The notes under the pieces were generated by a model. The model had not been told where the DNA came from and made no database searches. It was given only the letters and a program-made list of their open reading frames with translations. From Equadaptatus sp045642025 (GTDB lineage Bacteria > Synergistota > Synergistia > Synergistales > Synergistaceae): a stretch of 51,913 nucleotides of DNA. The position numbers and the translations under genes are program-made. Shown here piece after piece: positions 17,095-26,503 of this stretch. The DNA lies in NCBI GenBank assembly GCA_045642025.1, contig JAZUIB010000025.1, positions 1 to 51,913 on the forward strand, read 5' to 3'. Numbering within the stretch: position 1 is the first letter of the stretch; the number at the start of each line of letters is the position of its first letter.

Positions 17095-19731
17095 ATGCAG
17101 TACAGAACAGGCAAAGAATTGCGCGAAATGTTTTTAAAGTTTTTTGAGAGCAAAGGATGCAAAAGACTTCACAGTTTTTCACTAACACCCGACGACCCGA
17201 CACTTCTTTTTACAATCGCAGGCATGGTGCCGTTTAAACCCTATTTTCTTGGCATAAAAACGCCTGAATTTACGCGTGCCACGACATCGCAGAAGTGCAT
17301 TCGTACAAACGACATTGAAAACGTCGGACACACAGCGCGCCACCACACCTTTTTTGAAATGCTCGGCAATTTCAGCTTCGGTGACTATTTCAAAAAAGAA
17401 GTTATTCCTTGGGCGTACGAATTTCTAACGGAATACGTTGGACTTGAGAAAAAACGTCTCTATGTTACCGTTCACCTCAGCGATGATGAAGCCTACGATA
17501 TTTGGAACAAGGTAATTGGTATTCCTGCAGATCATATCTATCGTTTTGACGAAGACAATGTTTGGGCCTCAGGACCTGTCGGCCCTTGTGGCTACTGCTC
17601 TGAAATACTTTACGACCAGGGAGAAGAGTATTCCTGCGGAAAATCGACCTGCGCGCCGGGCTGTGACTGCGATCGCTATCTTGAAATATGGAATCTCGTT
17701 TTCATGCAGTTTAACCGCGGAGAAGACGGCAGTTTAACTCCGCTTCCGAAGAAAAACATTGACACTGGCATGGGACTTGAAAGACTTGCCTCTGTTGTTC
17801 AGAATGTACCTACAGATTTTGAAACTGACCTTTTCCGACCGATTATTGACGAAACATGTAGGCTCGTTAACGTCGAATATGGGAAAGACCCCAAAAATGA
17901 CTTGGCTGTACGTGTCATTGCTGACCATATCCGCGCCTCAGTGTTTATGATTTCAGACGGTGTTCTGCCCTCCAACGAAGGCGGCGGATATGTTCTGCGC
18001 CGTCTTATTAGACGTTGTGTGCGTTTTGGACGTCTTATGGGTATAAACAACACATTCCTCACCGGTCTTCTTCCTGTTGTTGCCGAAGCAATGGGAGATG
18101 AATACGGTGAAATTAAAGATCAGTTTGCATTTATTAAACAGGTTCTTGAACTTGAGGAAACTCGTTTCTCAAAAACACTTGCACAGGGAAGTGACATGCT
18201 TGAAGAAGCAGTTACAGAAGTTAAAGCCAAAGGCGTAAATCAGCTTGACGGAATGACTGCATTTGAACTTTACGATACCTTTGGTTTCCCGTTTGAACTT
18301 ACTGAAGAAATCTGCGAAGAACAGGGTATTACTATAGACCGTGAAGGTTTTGACAAGGCGATGGAAGAACAGCGGGAACGTGCGCGCAATTCAAGCAAAC
18401 AACTTGACGGACGTATCAAAAAAACTGTTTACACAAATCTTGCTGATAAATTTGGCGCAACAGAATTCCTTGGCTATTCGGAAACAGAGGTTGAAGCGAA
18501 GGTACTTGCGATTATTGTTGACGGTGAAATTGTTGACTCTATAGTTGCAGGCCTTGAAGCTGACGTAATTCTTGATAAGACGCCCTTCTATGCACAGAAA
18601 GGCGGACAGATAGGTGATAAGGGACTTTTTGTTGCAAAAGGTCTTGAATTCTGTGTGGAAGACACAACATATCCTACCTCTGAACTTGCAGTCCATAGCG
18701 GTAAACTTCTCAGCGGTGAACTTAAAACTGGGCAGATGTTAACAGCGAAAATTGATGTTGAGCGCAGAAAAGATATTCAGCGACACCACACGGCGACGCA
18801 CCTTATTCAAGAAGCGCTGACAAGAGTTCTCGGCAGCCATGTCCGTCAGGCAGGCTCACTTGTTACTCCGACAATGCTTCGTTTTGACTTTAACCATTTT
18901 CAGCCAGTTGAAGCGGAAGAAATTTGTGAAGTTGAAAAACTTGTTTATGCGGAAATACTCAAAAATACGCCTGTAGTTACTACTGAGATGAGTATAGAGG
19001 AAGCCAAGAAAACTGGAGCGCGTGCACTTTTTGATGAAAAATACGGAGATGTGGTGCGCGTAGTTGACATTAAAGGTTTTTCAACGGAACTTTGCGGAGG
19101 CACGCATGTAAAATCAACAGGTGAAATTGGTTTTGTAAAGATACTCCGTGAAGAAGGGATAGGTTCTGGAGTTCGCAGAATAACAGCAGTATGCGGCAGT
19201 GAGGCCCTTCCTGTTGTCCAGACTATGGGTAGAGCACTTGCTTCACTTGTGGAACTTGTGGGTGGCGATATTGAAACAATCAGCAGTAAAATAGGAGTAA
19301 TTCTTGATGAAAAGAAAGTACTTGAGCGCAAGAATAAAGAACTCCAGGTCAAGAATGCTGTGAGCAATATTGAGAGTTGTGTAAAACCGCGTGCGACTGC
19401 AAAAGATGTTGATTTTATTATCGAAAGTTTTGACGGCGTAACGCCCGACCTAATGCGTCAAATTGGTGATAAAATCCGTCAAAAATTCCCAGTGTCAGTC
19501 ATTGTTCTTATCGGAAAGACTGACGATAAAGCGCTTGTAACAGCTATGGCCAGCGATGAAGCCATTGCTAGGGGAGCGCATGCCGGTAATATCCTTAGGC
19601 AGTTTGTAGGGTATATGGACGGTAAGGGCGGCGGAAAGCCTAACCTTGCTCAGGGCGGTGTGTCTTCAACGGAAAAACTTGGCTATGCTATAAATGCCGC
19701 GTCAGAAGCGTTTGAAGGTTTTTTGAAATAA
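17095..19731 (+). CDS. alaS: Alanine--tRNA ligase
   Basis: AlaS charges tRNA-Ala. The 878-residue protein has the class II catalytic core (FLKFFESKGC, FTIAGMVPFKPYF, TTSQKCIRTNDIENVG, RHHTFFEMLGNFSFGDYFK), a tRNA recognition domain and the editing domain. The editing domain has HHTATH (His565, His569) and CGGTH (Cys667, His671) forming the zinc site, and a C-Ala domain with GGGKPNLAQGG at the end. A CAGGAGGCAG ribosome binding site precedes ATG 17095. ruvX begins at the base after the stop, a common pairing. Confidence 0.98.
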   Translation: MQYRTGKELREMFLKFFESKGCKRLHSFSLTPDDPTLLFTIAGMVPFKPYFLGIKTPEFTRATTSQKCIRTNDIENVGHTARHHTFFEMLGNFSFGDYFKKEVIPWAYEFLTEYVGLEKKRLYVTVHLSDDEAYDIWNKVIGIPADHIYRFDEDNVWASGPVGPCGYCSEILYDQGEEYSCGKSTCAPGCDCDRYLEIWNLVFMQFNRGEDGSLTPLPKKNIDTGMGLERLASVVQNVPTDFETDLFRPIIDETCRLVNVEYGKDPKNDLAVRVIADHIRASVFMISDGVLPSNEGGGYVLRRLIRRCVRFGRLMGINNTFLTGLLPVVAEAMGDEYGEIKDQFAFIKQVLELEETRFSKTLAQGSDMLEEAVTEVKAKGVNQLDGMTAFELYDTFGFPFELTEEICEEQGITIDREGFDKAMEEQRERARNSSKQLDGRIKKTVYTNLADKFGATEFLGYSETEVEAKVLAIIVDGEIVDSIVAGLEADVILDKTPFYAQKGGQIGDKGLFVAKGLEFCVEDTTYPTSELAVHSGKLLSGELKTGQMLTAKIDVERRKDIQRHHTATHLIQEALTRVLGSHVRQAGSLVTPTMLRFDFNHFQPVEAEEICEVEKLVYAEILKNTPVVTTEMSIEEAKKTGARALFDEKYGDVVRVVDIKGFSTELCGGTHVKSTGEIGFVKILREEGIGSGVRRITAVCGSEALPVVQTMGRALASLVELVGGDIETISSKIGVILDEKKVLERKNKELQVKNAVSNIESCVKPRATAKDVDFIIESFDGVTPDLMRQIGDKIRQKFPVSVIVLIGKTDDKALVTAMASDEAIARGAHAGNILRQFVGYMDGKGGGKPNLAQGGVSSTEKLGYAINAASEAFEGFLK

Positions 19732-20145
19732 ATGAAAAGAGTTCTTGCACTTGATATAGGTAGTGCGAGAATAGGAGTTGCGATCAGTGACCCCTTGGGT
19801 AATTTTGCTCAGGGGCTCATTGTACTTAAAGCACGAAAGGACTGGTTGTCCGAACTTGAAAGCCTTGTTGTGCAGTATGGTAATCCAGATATACTTGTAA
19901 GTCTTCCGAAACGTACTACAGGGGAAGAAGGTCCTGAAGCTGAAAATATTAGAGCTAAGGCTTCGCTTATACAAGATCGTCTGCCGCAGTGTGAAATTAA
20001 ATTCTGGGACGAACGTTTTACTACAGTCATAGCCAATAAGGTATTGCTTGAAGCCAATGTTTCGCGTAGCGGTAGAAAACTGAGTGTGGATAAAATTGCG
20101 GCGACAGTTCTTTTGCAGAACTATCTTGACAGTCTGAAAGGATAA
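19732..20145 (+). CDS. ruvX: RuvX/YqgF family putative pre-16S rRNA nuclease
   Basis: This RNase H-fold protein is linked to 16S rRNA 5' end maturation. The 137-residue product has the first strand with catalytic Asp (RVLALDIGSARIGVAISDPLG), then VSLPKRTTGEEGPEAE and the third motif FWDERFTTVIANK, followed by KLSVDKIAATVLLQNYL. These are the characteristic YqgF blocks at normal length. Its ATG directly follows the alaS stop without a gap, and mutS begins five bases after its own stop, so expression is probably coupled. Confidence 0.94.
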   Translation: MKRVLALDIGSARIGVAISDPLGNFAQGLIVLKARKDWLSELESLVVQYGNPDILVSLPKRTTGEEGPEAENIRAKASLIQDRLPQCEIKFWDERFTTVIANKVLLEANVSRSGRKLSVDKIAATVLLQNYLDSLKG

Positions 20146-20149
20146 AATT

Positions 20150-22720
20150 GTGATACCGGATACCGAAGGACTGAAAATTACCCCGTCAATGAAGCAGTAT
20201 CTGTCATGGAAAGAAAAATATCCTGACTGCCTGCTTTTCTTCCGTATGGGCGATTTTTATGAAATGTTTTTTGAGGATGCCAAAATTGCGTCCTCCGTAC
20301 TTGATCTTGTGCTTACGTCGCGTTCAAGAGACGAAAATGCCATTCCTATGGCAGGTATTCCGTTTCACGCTGTAAACTCTTACCTTGGAAGGCTTATAGC
20401 GGCTGGTTACAGGGTTGCAATCTGTGAACAGACAAGCGAACCGAACGGCAAGGATTTAGTGGAACGTGAAGTTATGCGTGTTGTTACACCTGGCACGTGG
20501 CTTCCTGATGATTCTGACAGTGAAGGGCGTATTGCAGCTGTTTATTGTGACGGCAAAACTGTTTCGCTTGCGCTGCTGATTACAAGCACAGGAACTTTGC
20601 ATGCCGCCACCTTTACGCCTGACAGCGGGATTTCAGCTCTTATGTCTTTTCATCCTGACGAAATACTTATCAGAAAAGGCGCAGCGGAAGAGATTAAAAA
20701 ATGCTGCGGCAATCTTCTGTCAGCAAGTTTTTCAGAGAGGGAGAAGTGCGAATTTGACGCAGCCGCAGGGGCACGGTGGCTTTGTAAAAAATGGGGGCTG
20801 GCAACACTCAAGGCAATGGGCTTTGATGACAGGGATACAGCTGTAGGCTGTGCTGCAGCCGCTTTGCGATATCTTGAGGAAACACAGTTCTCAAAAGCAG
20901 AACATGTGCGTTCTGTTTCCCCCATACTTCCTTCACAAAATATGATTCTTGACCAGAGTACACAGTTGAATCTTGAACTTACTGAACCTGCCGCTACATC
21001 TCTGTATTCTGTTCTCAATCGCTGCAGAACAGCTATGGGCAGAAGGCTTCTCAGAGAATGGATACTCTCGCCGCTTCAGGATATTGATGAAATAAAACGC
21101 AGACAAAGCTCTGTAGGGCTTCTTGTCAGCGACAGGAAACTGTCTTCAGAACTTGAAGCCTTACTTTCCGACTGTCGTGACATTGCACGTTCAGTAGGCC
21201 GTCTAACACTGAAAATGGCTTCTCCTATTGACCTTGCGGCAATTAGAGATACTCTAAATAGACTTCCTAATATTCGTGCAGTTGTTCATGAAACAGAACT
21301 TGAAGATTGGATCACTCTTCCTGATGTTTCAGATTTGTCACATCTGCTGAACGTCGCGCTTGCAGAAATTCCTCCGCGCATGGTGCGTGACGGTGGAGTA
21401 ATTGCTTCCGGCTACAATGCTGAGCTTGACCATTGGAGAAGTCTATCTGCCGATTCTGCAGACTGGCTCAAAAAATTTGAAATACGTGAACGTGAACGCA
21501 CAGGCGTAAAAACGTTAAAATGCGGTGTGAACAAAGTGTTCGGCTATTATATAGAAATTCCCAATGCAGGTCTTGACAAGGCACCAGCAGATTATCTGCG
21601 CAAGCAGACCCTTGTAAACGGTGAACGTTTTATAACAGAGGAACTTAAAAATTTTGAGCGAGATATGTTCCGTGCCGCTGAAGAAATTGCCCGCCTTGAG
21701 GAGAGACTGTACAATTCTCTGCTGCTTTCTGTGCTTGCTAAAAGTGCCGAACTGCAGACTATTGGCGAGTATCTTGCTCTGCTTGATGTTTTTCAATCTC
21801 TTGCCAGAGTAGCGCGAGACGGTAGATATATTTGCCCTGAAATGGATAGAAGTTGTGATTTTGTTGTTAAGGGTGGACGTCATCCTGTAATTGAAGTTGC
21901 GCTTGGAAGGCTTCCGTTTACGCCGAATGATATAGATTTCAGCAGCAGCAAGGGACAACGAATAGCAATAATTACAGGCCCGAATATGGCTGGTAAATCT
22001 ACCTATCTGAGAATGGCAGCACTATTGGCGATAATGGCACATATGGGCAGTTGGATTCCGGCTGAAAAAGCAAGAATAGGCATAATCGACCGTGTCTTTA
22101 CGCGAATAGGCGCAAGAGACGAACTTGCCAGGGGACAAAGCACGTTTATGGTTGAAATGGTCGAAACCGCTAATATTCTGCGCCATGCTACTGATAAAAG
22201 TCTTGTCATTCTTGATGAAGTCGGAAGAGGAACGTCAACGTACGACGGCCTTTCAATAGCGTGGTCGGTAATTGAATATCTGCACGGGCAGGAAGCAAGG
22301 CAGGCGCGCGTTCTTTTTGCGACGCACTACCATGAACTTACCAAACTTGCAGGACTTTTATCAGGTGTTGTGAACCTCAGTATGGCGGTTGAAGAGAAAA
22401 GCGACGGAATAATTTTCCTGCATAAAATAGTGTCAATGCCTGCTGACCGTTCATACGGTATAGAAGTTGCTAAACTTGCAGGAGTGCCTGCTTCAGTGCT
22501 TCGCCGTTCGCGTGAACTTCTTCAACAGTTTGAGGAAGATGCGGCTGCCAAAGAACTTTCGGATAATATTAATCAAAATCAGATGACTCTCTTTGATATT
22601 AAGCAGGAGGCTGTACTCGAAGAAATAGCCAATCTTCAGCCGGACGAACTTACGCCCATGCAGGCACTTCAGTTACTTTATAAATTGAAAAAAGCAAGCA
22701 AGGAGGCTCTTAATATATGA
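20150..22720 (+). CDS. mutS: DNA mismatch repair protein MutS
   Basis: MutS recognises base mismatches and small loops. The 856-residue protein has the mismatch-binding Phe-x-Glu motif at residues 36-38 in MGDFYEMFFEDA, connector and lever domains, and the ABC ATPase. The ATPase has Walker A GPNMAGKST at about 610-618, a STFMVEMVE signature, Walker B LVILDEVGRGTSTYDG and ATHYHEL. The last 60 residues include a helix-turn-helix dimer segment and a tail with MTLFDI, a typical clamp-binding motif. The start is GTG 20150 with AAAGGAT upstream. Its stop overlaps the mutL start (ATGA). Confidence 0.98.
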   Translation: MIPDTEGLKITPSMKQYLSWKEKYPDCLLFFRMGDFYEMFFEDAKIASSVLDLVLTSRSRDENAIPMAGIPFHAVNSYLGRLIAAGYRVAICEQTSEPNGKDLVEREVMRVVTPGTWLPDDSDSEGRIAAVYCDGKTVSLALLITSTGTLHAATFTPDSGISALMSFHPDEILIRKGAAEEIKKCCGNLLSASFSEREKCEFDAAAGARWLCKKWGLATLKAMGFDDRDTAVGCAAAALRYLEETQFSKAEHVRSVSPILPSQNMILDQSTQLNLELTEPAATSLYSVLNRCRTAMGRRLLREWILSPLQDIDEIKRRQSSVGLLVSDRKLSSELEALLSDCRDIARSVGRLTLKMASPIDLAAIRDTLNRLPNIRAVVHETELEDWITLPDVSDLSHLLNVALAEIPPRMVRDGGVIASGYNAELDHWRSLSADSADWLKKFEIRERERTGVKTLKCGVNKVFGYYIEIPNAGLDKAPADYLRKQTLVNGERFITEELKNFERDMFRAAEEIARLEERLYNSLLLSVLAKSAELQTIGEYLALLDVFQSLARVARDGRYICPEMDRSCDFVVKGGRHPVIEVALGRLPFTPNDIDFSSSKGQRIAIITGPNMAGKSTYLRMAALLAIMAHMGSWIPAEKARIGIIDRVFTRIGARDELARGQSTFMVEMVETANILRHATDKSLVILDEVGRGTSTYDGLSIAWSVIEYLHGQEARQARVLFATHYHELTKLAGLLSGVVNLSMAVEEKSDGIIFLHKIVSMPADRSYGIEVAKLAGVPASVLRRSRELLQQFEEDAAAKELSDNINQNQMTLFDIKQEAVLEEIANLQPDELTPMQALQLLYKLKKASKEALNI

Positions 22721-24528
22721 CAATACGCAGACTTGGCGCAGAGCTTTCTATGAAAATAGCGGCCGGTGAAGTGATTGAACGTCCTGTGTCGCTTGCAAAA
22801 GAGCTTGTTGAAAATTCTATTGATGCCGGGGCAAAAAATATAACAATAGAAACAGAGCAAGGCGGCAAAACCTGTTTTACGATAGAAGATGATGGTTGCG
22901 GAATTGCATTCAGCGAACTTCCACTTGCGCTTGAGCGTTATGCAACCAGTAAAATTTCCGCACTGGACGACCTGGAAAATATACATACTTTGGGCTATAG
23001 AGGGGAAGCGCTGGCTTCAGCTGCTTCCGTCAGCCGTATGGAAATACGCAGCCGTACTGCAGAAAGCGAAACAGGCGGGATAATAGCCTGTGAAGGAGGC
23101 ACTATAACGCTTCATACTGAAATATCCTGCCGAAAAGGGACAAGAGTCCAGGTCGATGACCTTTTCTTCAATGTTCCCGCCAGAAGAAAATTTCTGAAGA
23201 CAGCTTCTGCTGAACTTCGCAGAATAATCCAGGTGGTCAACGATTATGCGCTCATACATCCCGAAATAAATTTTACAGTTTTCTCTGACGGGAAAAAGCT
23301 GCTTGACAGAACTGCGGTAAAAGATATTGATGAAGCACTGAAATTGCGTTGGGGCAAAGAAACAAGGATTCACTACGCAGATTACGGCAGAGACAACATC
23401 TATTGCCGTATATGGTGGAACCCTATGCCTAACAGCAGACGTACTATAATTTCTGTCTTTGTGAACAACAGACGAATACAGGATACTACTGTAAAAGCCG
23501 CAATAACTTCTGCTGATGCTGCGGCTTACGGTGAATGGCTTGTGCTTATCAGCATGCCTCCTGATGAAGTAGACGTAAACATACATCCTGCAAAACAGGA
23601 AGTGCGGTTCAGACATTCTCAGGATGTTTTTCGCGCTGTATATTCAAATGCACAGGCTATACTTAGAAATCAATATATGCCGGACAAGGTTTCAGGGACA
23701 TCTTCTTCGCAGCATTCCGTAAATTCCTCTGTCGAAACCGATGCGCGCTATACAGGCGCACAGGTACACACTGCAGCGCATTATCCGAAATATACTGGCA
23801 ATATCGGACAGTACTCTCGAAACAATACTATTTCTGCAGGAAATATATTCTCGCCTTCAAAGCTTGCGCCTGTAAATGCTGAAAACCCATATATGCGCAT
23901 TAGAGAACCAGAAGAAAATGAAATAGCTGAAGATAAAATTATCTTTACACCCGCTGAAAATAATTACAGAAATTTTGAAAGCGAATATATCGGACAGACA
24001 TCGAAGGGTTTTTTGCTTTTTGAGTTTACAGAAGGTATAGCCGTTGTTGACCCGCATGCCGCGCATGAAAGAATTTTATACGAGAAGATAAGAAAATCGT
24101 TCAGTAATAAAGTTGCTGTTCAGAAACTTACAATCCCCGCAGAAATTCCTGGCGCACTGCTTGCGGACATTATGGCTGCGGAAAAAGAACTCAGCAGACT
24201 CGGTTTTATATGTGAAAAAGGAAAGCTTACAGGAGTTCCGATGCTTCGCGGGCACGGCAAACTCTCTGCTATCGAAATGCTGCGTTCTGCGCTTTCGGGG
24301 TTAAAATGCACTGCTGATCGCGAGAAAACAGATACTGAAATGTGGTGGAGAATAGCACGGCTTGCCTGCAAATCGGCCATAAAACTCGGAAAACATTTTG
24401 AACGGAAAGAAGCAGAACTACTTATTGAACAGCTTAAACAATGCGATATGCCGTTTGCATGTCCTCACGGCAGACCTACGCTTTATATTATTGAAAACAG
24501 TAAACTTGAATTAATGTTTGAAAGATGA
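22717..24528 (+). CDS. mutL: DNA mismatch repair protein MutL (endonuclease type)
   Basis: MutL couples mismatch recognition to strand incision. The 603-residue protein has the GHKL ATPase motifs ELVENSIDAGA, DDGCGI and LGYRGEALAS, then VNIHPAKQEVRF. The C-terminal half has DPHAAHERILYE at about 445, ACKSAIK at about 550 and CPHGRP at about 582. These correspond to the metal-dependent nicking endonuclease motifs of MutH-independent systems (the first is usually DQHAxxER; here Pro replaces Gln). A low-complexity linker separates the halves. It overlaps mutS and miaA by four bases each. Confidence 0.97.
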   Translation: MTIRRLGAELSMKIAAGEVIERPVSLAKELVENSIDAGAKNITIETEQGGKTCFTIEDDGCGIAFSELPLALERYATSKISALDDLENIHTLGYRGEALASAASVSRMEIRSRTAESETGGIIACEGGTITLHTEISCRKGTRVQVDDLFFNVPARRKFLKTASAELRRIIQVVNDYALIHPEINFTVFSDGKKLLDRTAVKDIDEALKLRWGKETRIHYADYGRDNIYCRIWWNPMPNSRRTIISVFVNNRRIQDTTVKAAITSADAAAYGEWLVLISMPPDEVDVNIHPAKQEVRFRHSQDVFRAVYSNAQAILRNQYMPDKVSGTSSSQHSVNSSVETDARYTGAQVHTAAHYPKYTGNIGQYSRNNTISAGNIFSPSKLAPVNAENPYMRIREPEENEIAEDKIIFTPAENNYRNFESEYIGQTSKGFLLFEFTEGIAVVDPHAAHERILYEKIRKSFSNKVAVQKLTIPAEIPGALLADIMAAEKELSRLGFICEKGKLTGVPMLRGHGKLSAIEMLRSALSGLKCTADREKTDTEMWWRIARLACKSAIKLGKHFERKEAELLIEQLKQCDMPFACPHGRPTLYIIENSKLELMFER

Positions 24529-25457
24529 AAATAAAACTTATTGCAATTATAGGACAAACTGCTGTTGGTAAAACTGAATTCAGTTTAAAACTTGCAGAAA
24601 AAATAAATGCTGAAATTATTTCAGTGGACTCACGGCAGGTTTATAGGCATCTAAACGTTGGAGCAGACAAAATTTCACAGGAGGTACGTGCAAGGATACC
24701 GCACCATTTGATAGATGTAATTGAGCCTAATGAGGTGTTTACTGCTGCTGATTTTGCCAGGATGGCGGCGGAGGCAATAAAGGATATACAAGCACGAGGG
24801 AAAAATGTACTGCTGGCAGGCGGAACGCCGTTTTATTATAAAGCACTTCTTGGAACACTGCATGAAGAATTGCCCAAAGATGAAAGACTGCGTATGGAAC
24901 TTGAACATGAAATCGAAGAAAAAGGTGTAGCCTCGCTTCATGCAGAGCTTGCAGAATATGACCCTGAATCCGCAGAGAGAATCCATCAGAATGATCCTGT
25001 GCGTACAATGCGTGCTGTTGAAATTTACAGGCTGACGGGTAAGCCTTCAAGCTGGTGGTATAAACATCAGCAAAGAAAAGAACCGCCCTATGATATCCTT
25101 TATATAGGTTTGATACGCGACAGAAATGAACTTTACGAAAATATAACTAAACGTGTCAGGCAGCAGTTTGAAAACGGATATCCTGAAGAGGTGCAGTGGC
25201 TGCTTGATCACGGGGTTGACGAAAAAATGCCGTCTCTGCAAGGATTCGGCTACAGAGAACTTGTTCAGTATCTCAAAGGCAAATGTACCTTTGAAGAGGC
25301 ACTGGAGGGCGACATCCGTTCAACAAAAGCCTTCTCGCGCAGACAGATGACATGGTTTAAGCATTTTGAGCCGTGTATCTGGTATAATCTTACAGAAATC
25401 AGCGGTGAAGTGGCGCTTAACGATGCACTGCATAAATGCAGGGAGCATTTATTTTAA
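24525..25457 (+). CDS. miaA: tRNA dimethylallyltransferase
   Basis: MiaA adds a dimethylallyl group to A37 of tRNAs that read codons starting with U. The 310-residue protein has P-loop GQTAVGKTEFS (about 10-20), then ISVDSRQVYRHLNVGADK, HHLIDVIEPNE, LLAGGTPFYYKALLG and NDPVRTMRAVEIYRLTG. The tRNA-binding end has GFGYRELVQYLKG and STKAFSRRQMTWFK. The start overlaps the mutL stop (ATGA). mutS-mutL-miaA is a common order. It closes the run, with about 190 non-coding bases following. Confidence 0.97.
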   Translation: MKIKLIAIIGQTAVGKTEFSLKLAEKINAEIISVDSRQVYRHLNVGADKISQEVRARIPHHLIDVIEPNEVFTAADFARMAAEAIKDIQARGKNVLLAGGTPFYYKALLGTLHEELPKDERLRMELEHEIEEKGVASLHAELAEYDPESAERIHQNDPVRTMRAVEIYRLTGKPSSWWYKHQQRKEPPYDILYIGLIRDRNELYENITKRVRQQFENGYPEEVQWLLDHGVDEKMPSLQGFGYRELVQYLKGKCTFEEALEGDIRSTKAFSRRQMTWFKHFEPCIWYNLTEISGEVALNDALHKCREHLF

Positions 25458-25556
25458 CGGTCAGTTGGATTATTAAAAGACGTATACATAAAACTTAAGA
25501 TAAGGACATAGTGCCGAATTTTCGGTTTACGCAGTGAGACGGTTAAAGTAATCTTC

Positions 25557-25580
25557 TGCTAAGTGCTAAGTACAGCGTGT
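25557..25580. repeat. Short dispersed repeat, copy 2
   Basis: CTGCTAAGTGCTAAGTACAG matches the copy at 1429-1450 with few changes. It lies just upstream of the likely ispH promoter. Confidence 0.5.
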
Positions 25581-25582
25581 AA

Positions 25583-25616
25583 TTGCTTGTAAAAAAATTA
25601 TTGTATACTATATACT
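25583..25616 (+). promoter_or_regulatory. Candidate promoter of ispH-rpsA
   Basis: TTGTAA (25587-25592) and TATACT (25611-25616) are 18 bases apart. An overlapping pair TTGCTT (25583-25588) and TATACT (25604-25609) has a shorter 15-base spacer. It lies about 33 bases before the ispH ATG. Confidence 0.5.
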
Positions 25617-25648
25617 GCGTTGCATGCTAATCAATCGAGGTGTAATTT

Positions 25649-26482
25649 ATGAAAATAATTACAGCAGATCCTATAGGAATGTGTTTTGGAGTAAGGCGCG
25701 CCATCAACACGCTTGAAAAAGCCCTTGAGGAGAAACACACGGTATATTCTCTTGGCAGTCCTATTCATAATCCGCAAGAAATAGACAGATTGCAGCAATT
25801 GGGACTTATTCTTGTCGAGAATATTGATGAAATTCCCAGCGGAGCAGTTGTTTTTGTACGCACTCACGGTGTTACGCCGAAAGTTTATGCACAGCTGGTA
25901 AAAAAATGCTCTCAGGTTATAGACGGCACATGCCCATTTGTAAAAACAGCACAGGAAAAAGCAGAATTGCTTTCAAACGAAAATTACACTGTGGTAATTT
26001 CCGGTGACAAAAATCATCCGGAAGTCAGAGCAATTACAGGCTATGTTAAAGGCAACGCTGAAGTAATTTCATGCACATCCGAAATTCCGGAAAAACTGAC
26101 AGGAAAACGCTGCGGCATCATAAGCCAGACAACACAGAAAAATACAGTTTTTTCGGAGCTTGTGAGTAGATTTGTTGATATAGCTCCGGAAATTAAAGTT
26201 TATAATACAATCTGCAAGGCAACACTTGCCCGTCAGGAATCTGTAAAAAGGTTGACCTCAAGCGTAGATGGTATTATAGTACTTGGCGGTCACAATAGCG
26301 CGAATACAAGAAACCTTGTCAGGATAGCTGATGAGGCGAGTGTTCCTGCATTGTGGATAGAAATAGCAGATGAAATAGACGGGAGGTGGCTGGAAGGCAA
26401 AGAGACAATAGGAATAGCTGCAGGGGGAAGTACTCCCGACTGGCTGATCAAACAGCTTATTGAAAAATTACAAAAGATGTAA
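25649..26482 (+). CDS. ispH: 4-hydroxy-3-methylbut-2-enyl diphosphate reductase
   Basis: IspH carries out the last step of the non-mevalonate isoprenoid pathway using an iron-sulfur cluster. The 277-residue protein has the three cluster cysteines at Cys12 (GMCFGVRRAI), Cys95 (DGTCPFVKTA) and Cys189 (NTICKATLARQ). It also has VRTHGV, GDKNHPEV and the end motif GIAAGGSTPDWLI. It is standard length. rpsA begins 21 bases after the stop. ispH next to or fused with a ribosomal S1 gene is known in many anaerobes, so a shared transcript is likely. Confidence 0.97.
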   Translation: MKIITADPIGMCFGVRRAINTLEKALEEKHTVYSLGSPIHNPQEIDRLQQLGLILVENIDEIPSGAVVFVRTHGVTPKVYAQLVKKCSQVIDGTCPFVKTAQEKAELLSNENYTVVISGDKNHPEVRAITGYVKGNAEVISCTSEIPEKLTGKRCGIISQTTQKNTVFSELVSRFVDIAPEIKVYNTICKATLARQESVKRLTSSVDGIIVLGGHNSANTRNLVRIADEASVPALWIEIADEIDGRWLEGKETIGIAAGGSTPDWLIKQLIEKLQKM

Positions 26483-26503
26483 AAGCAGAAGGAGTAGGAA
26501 AAA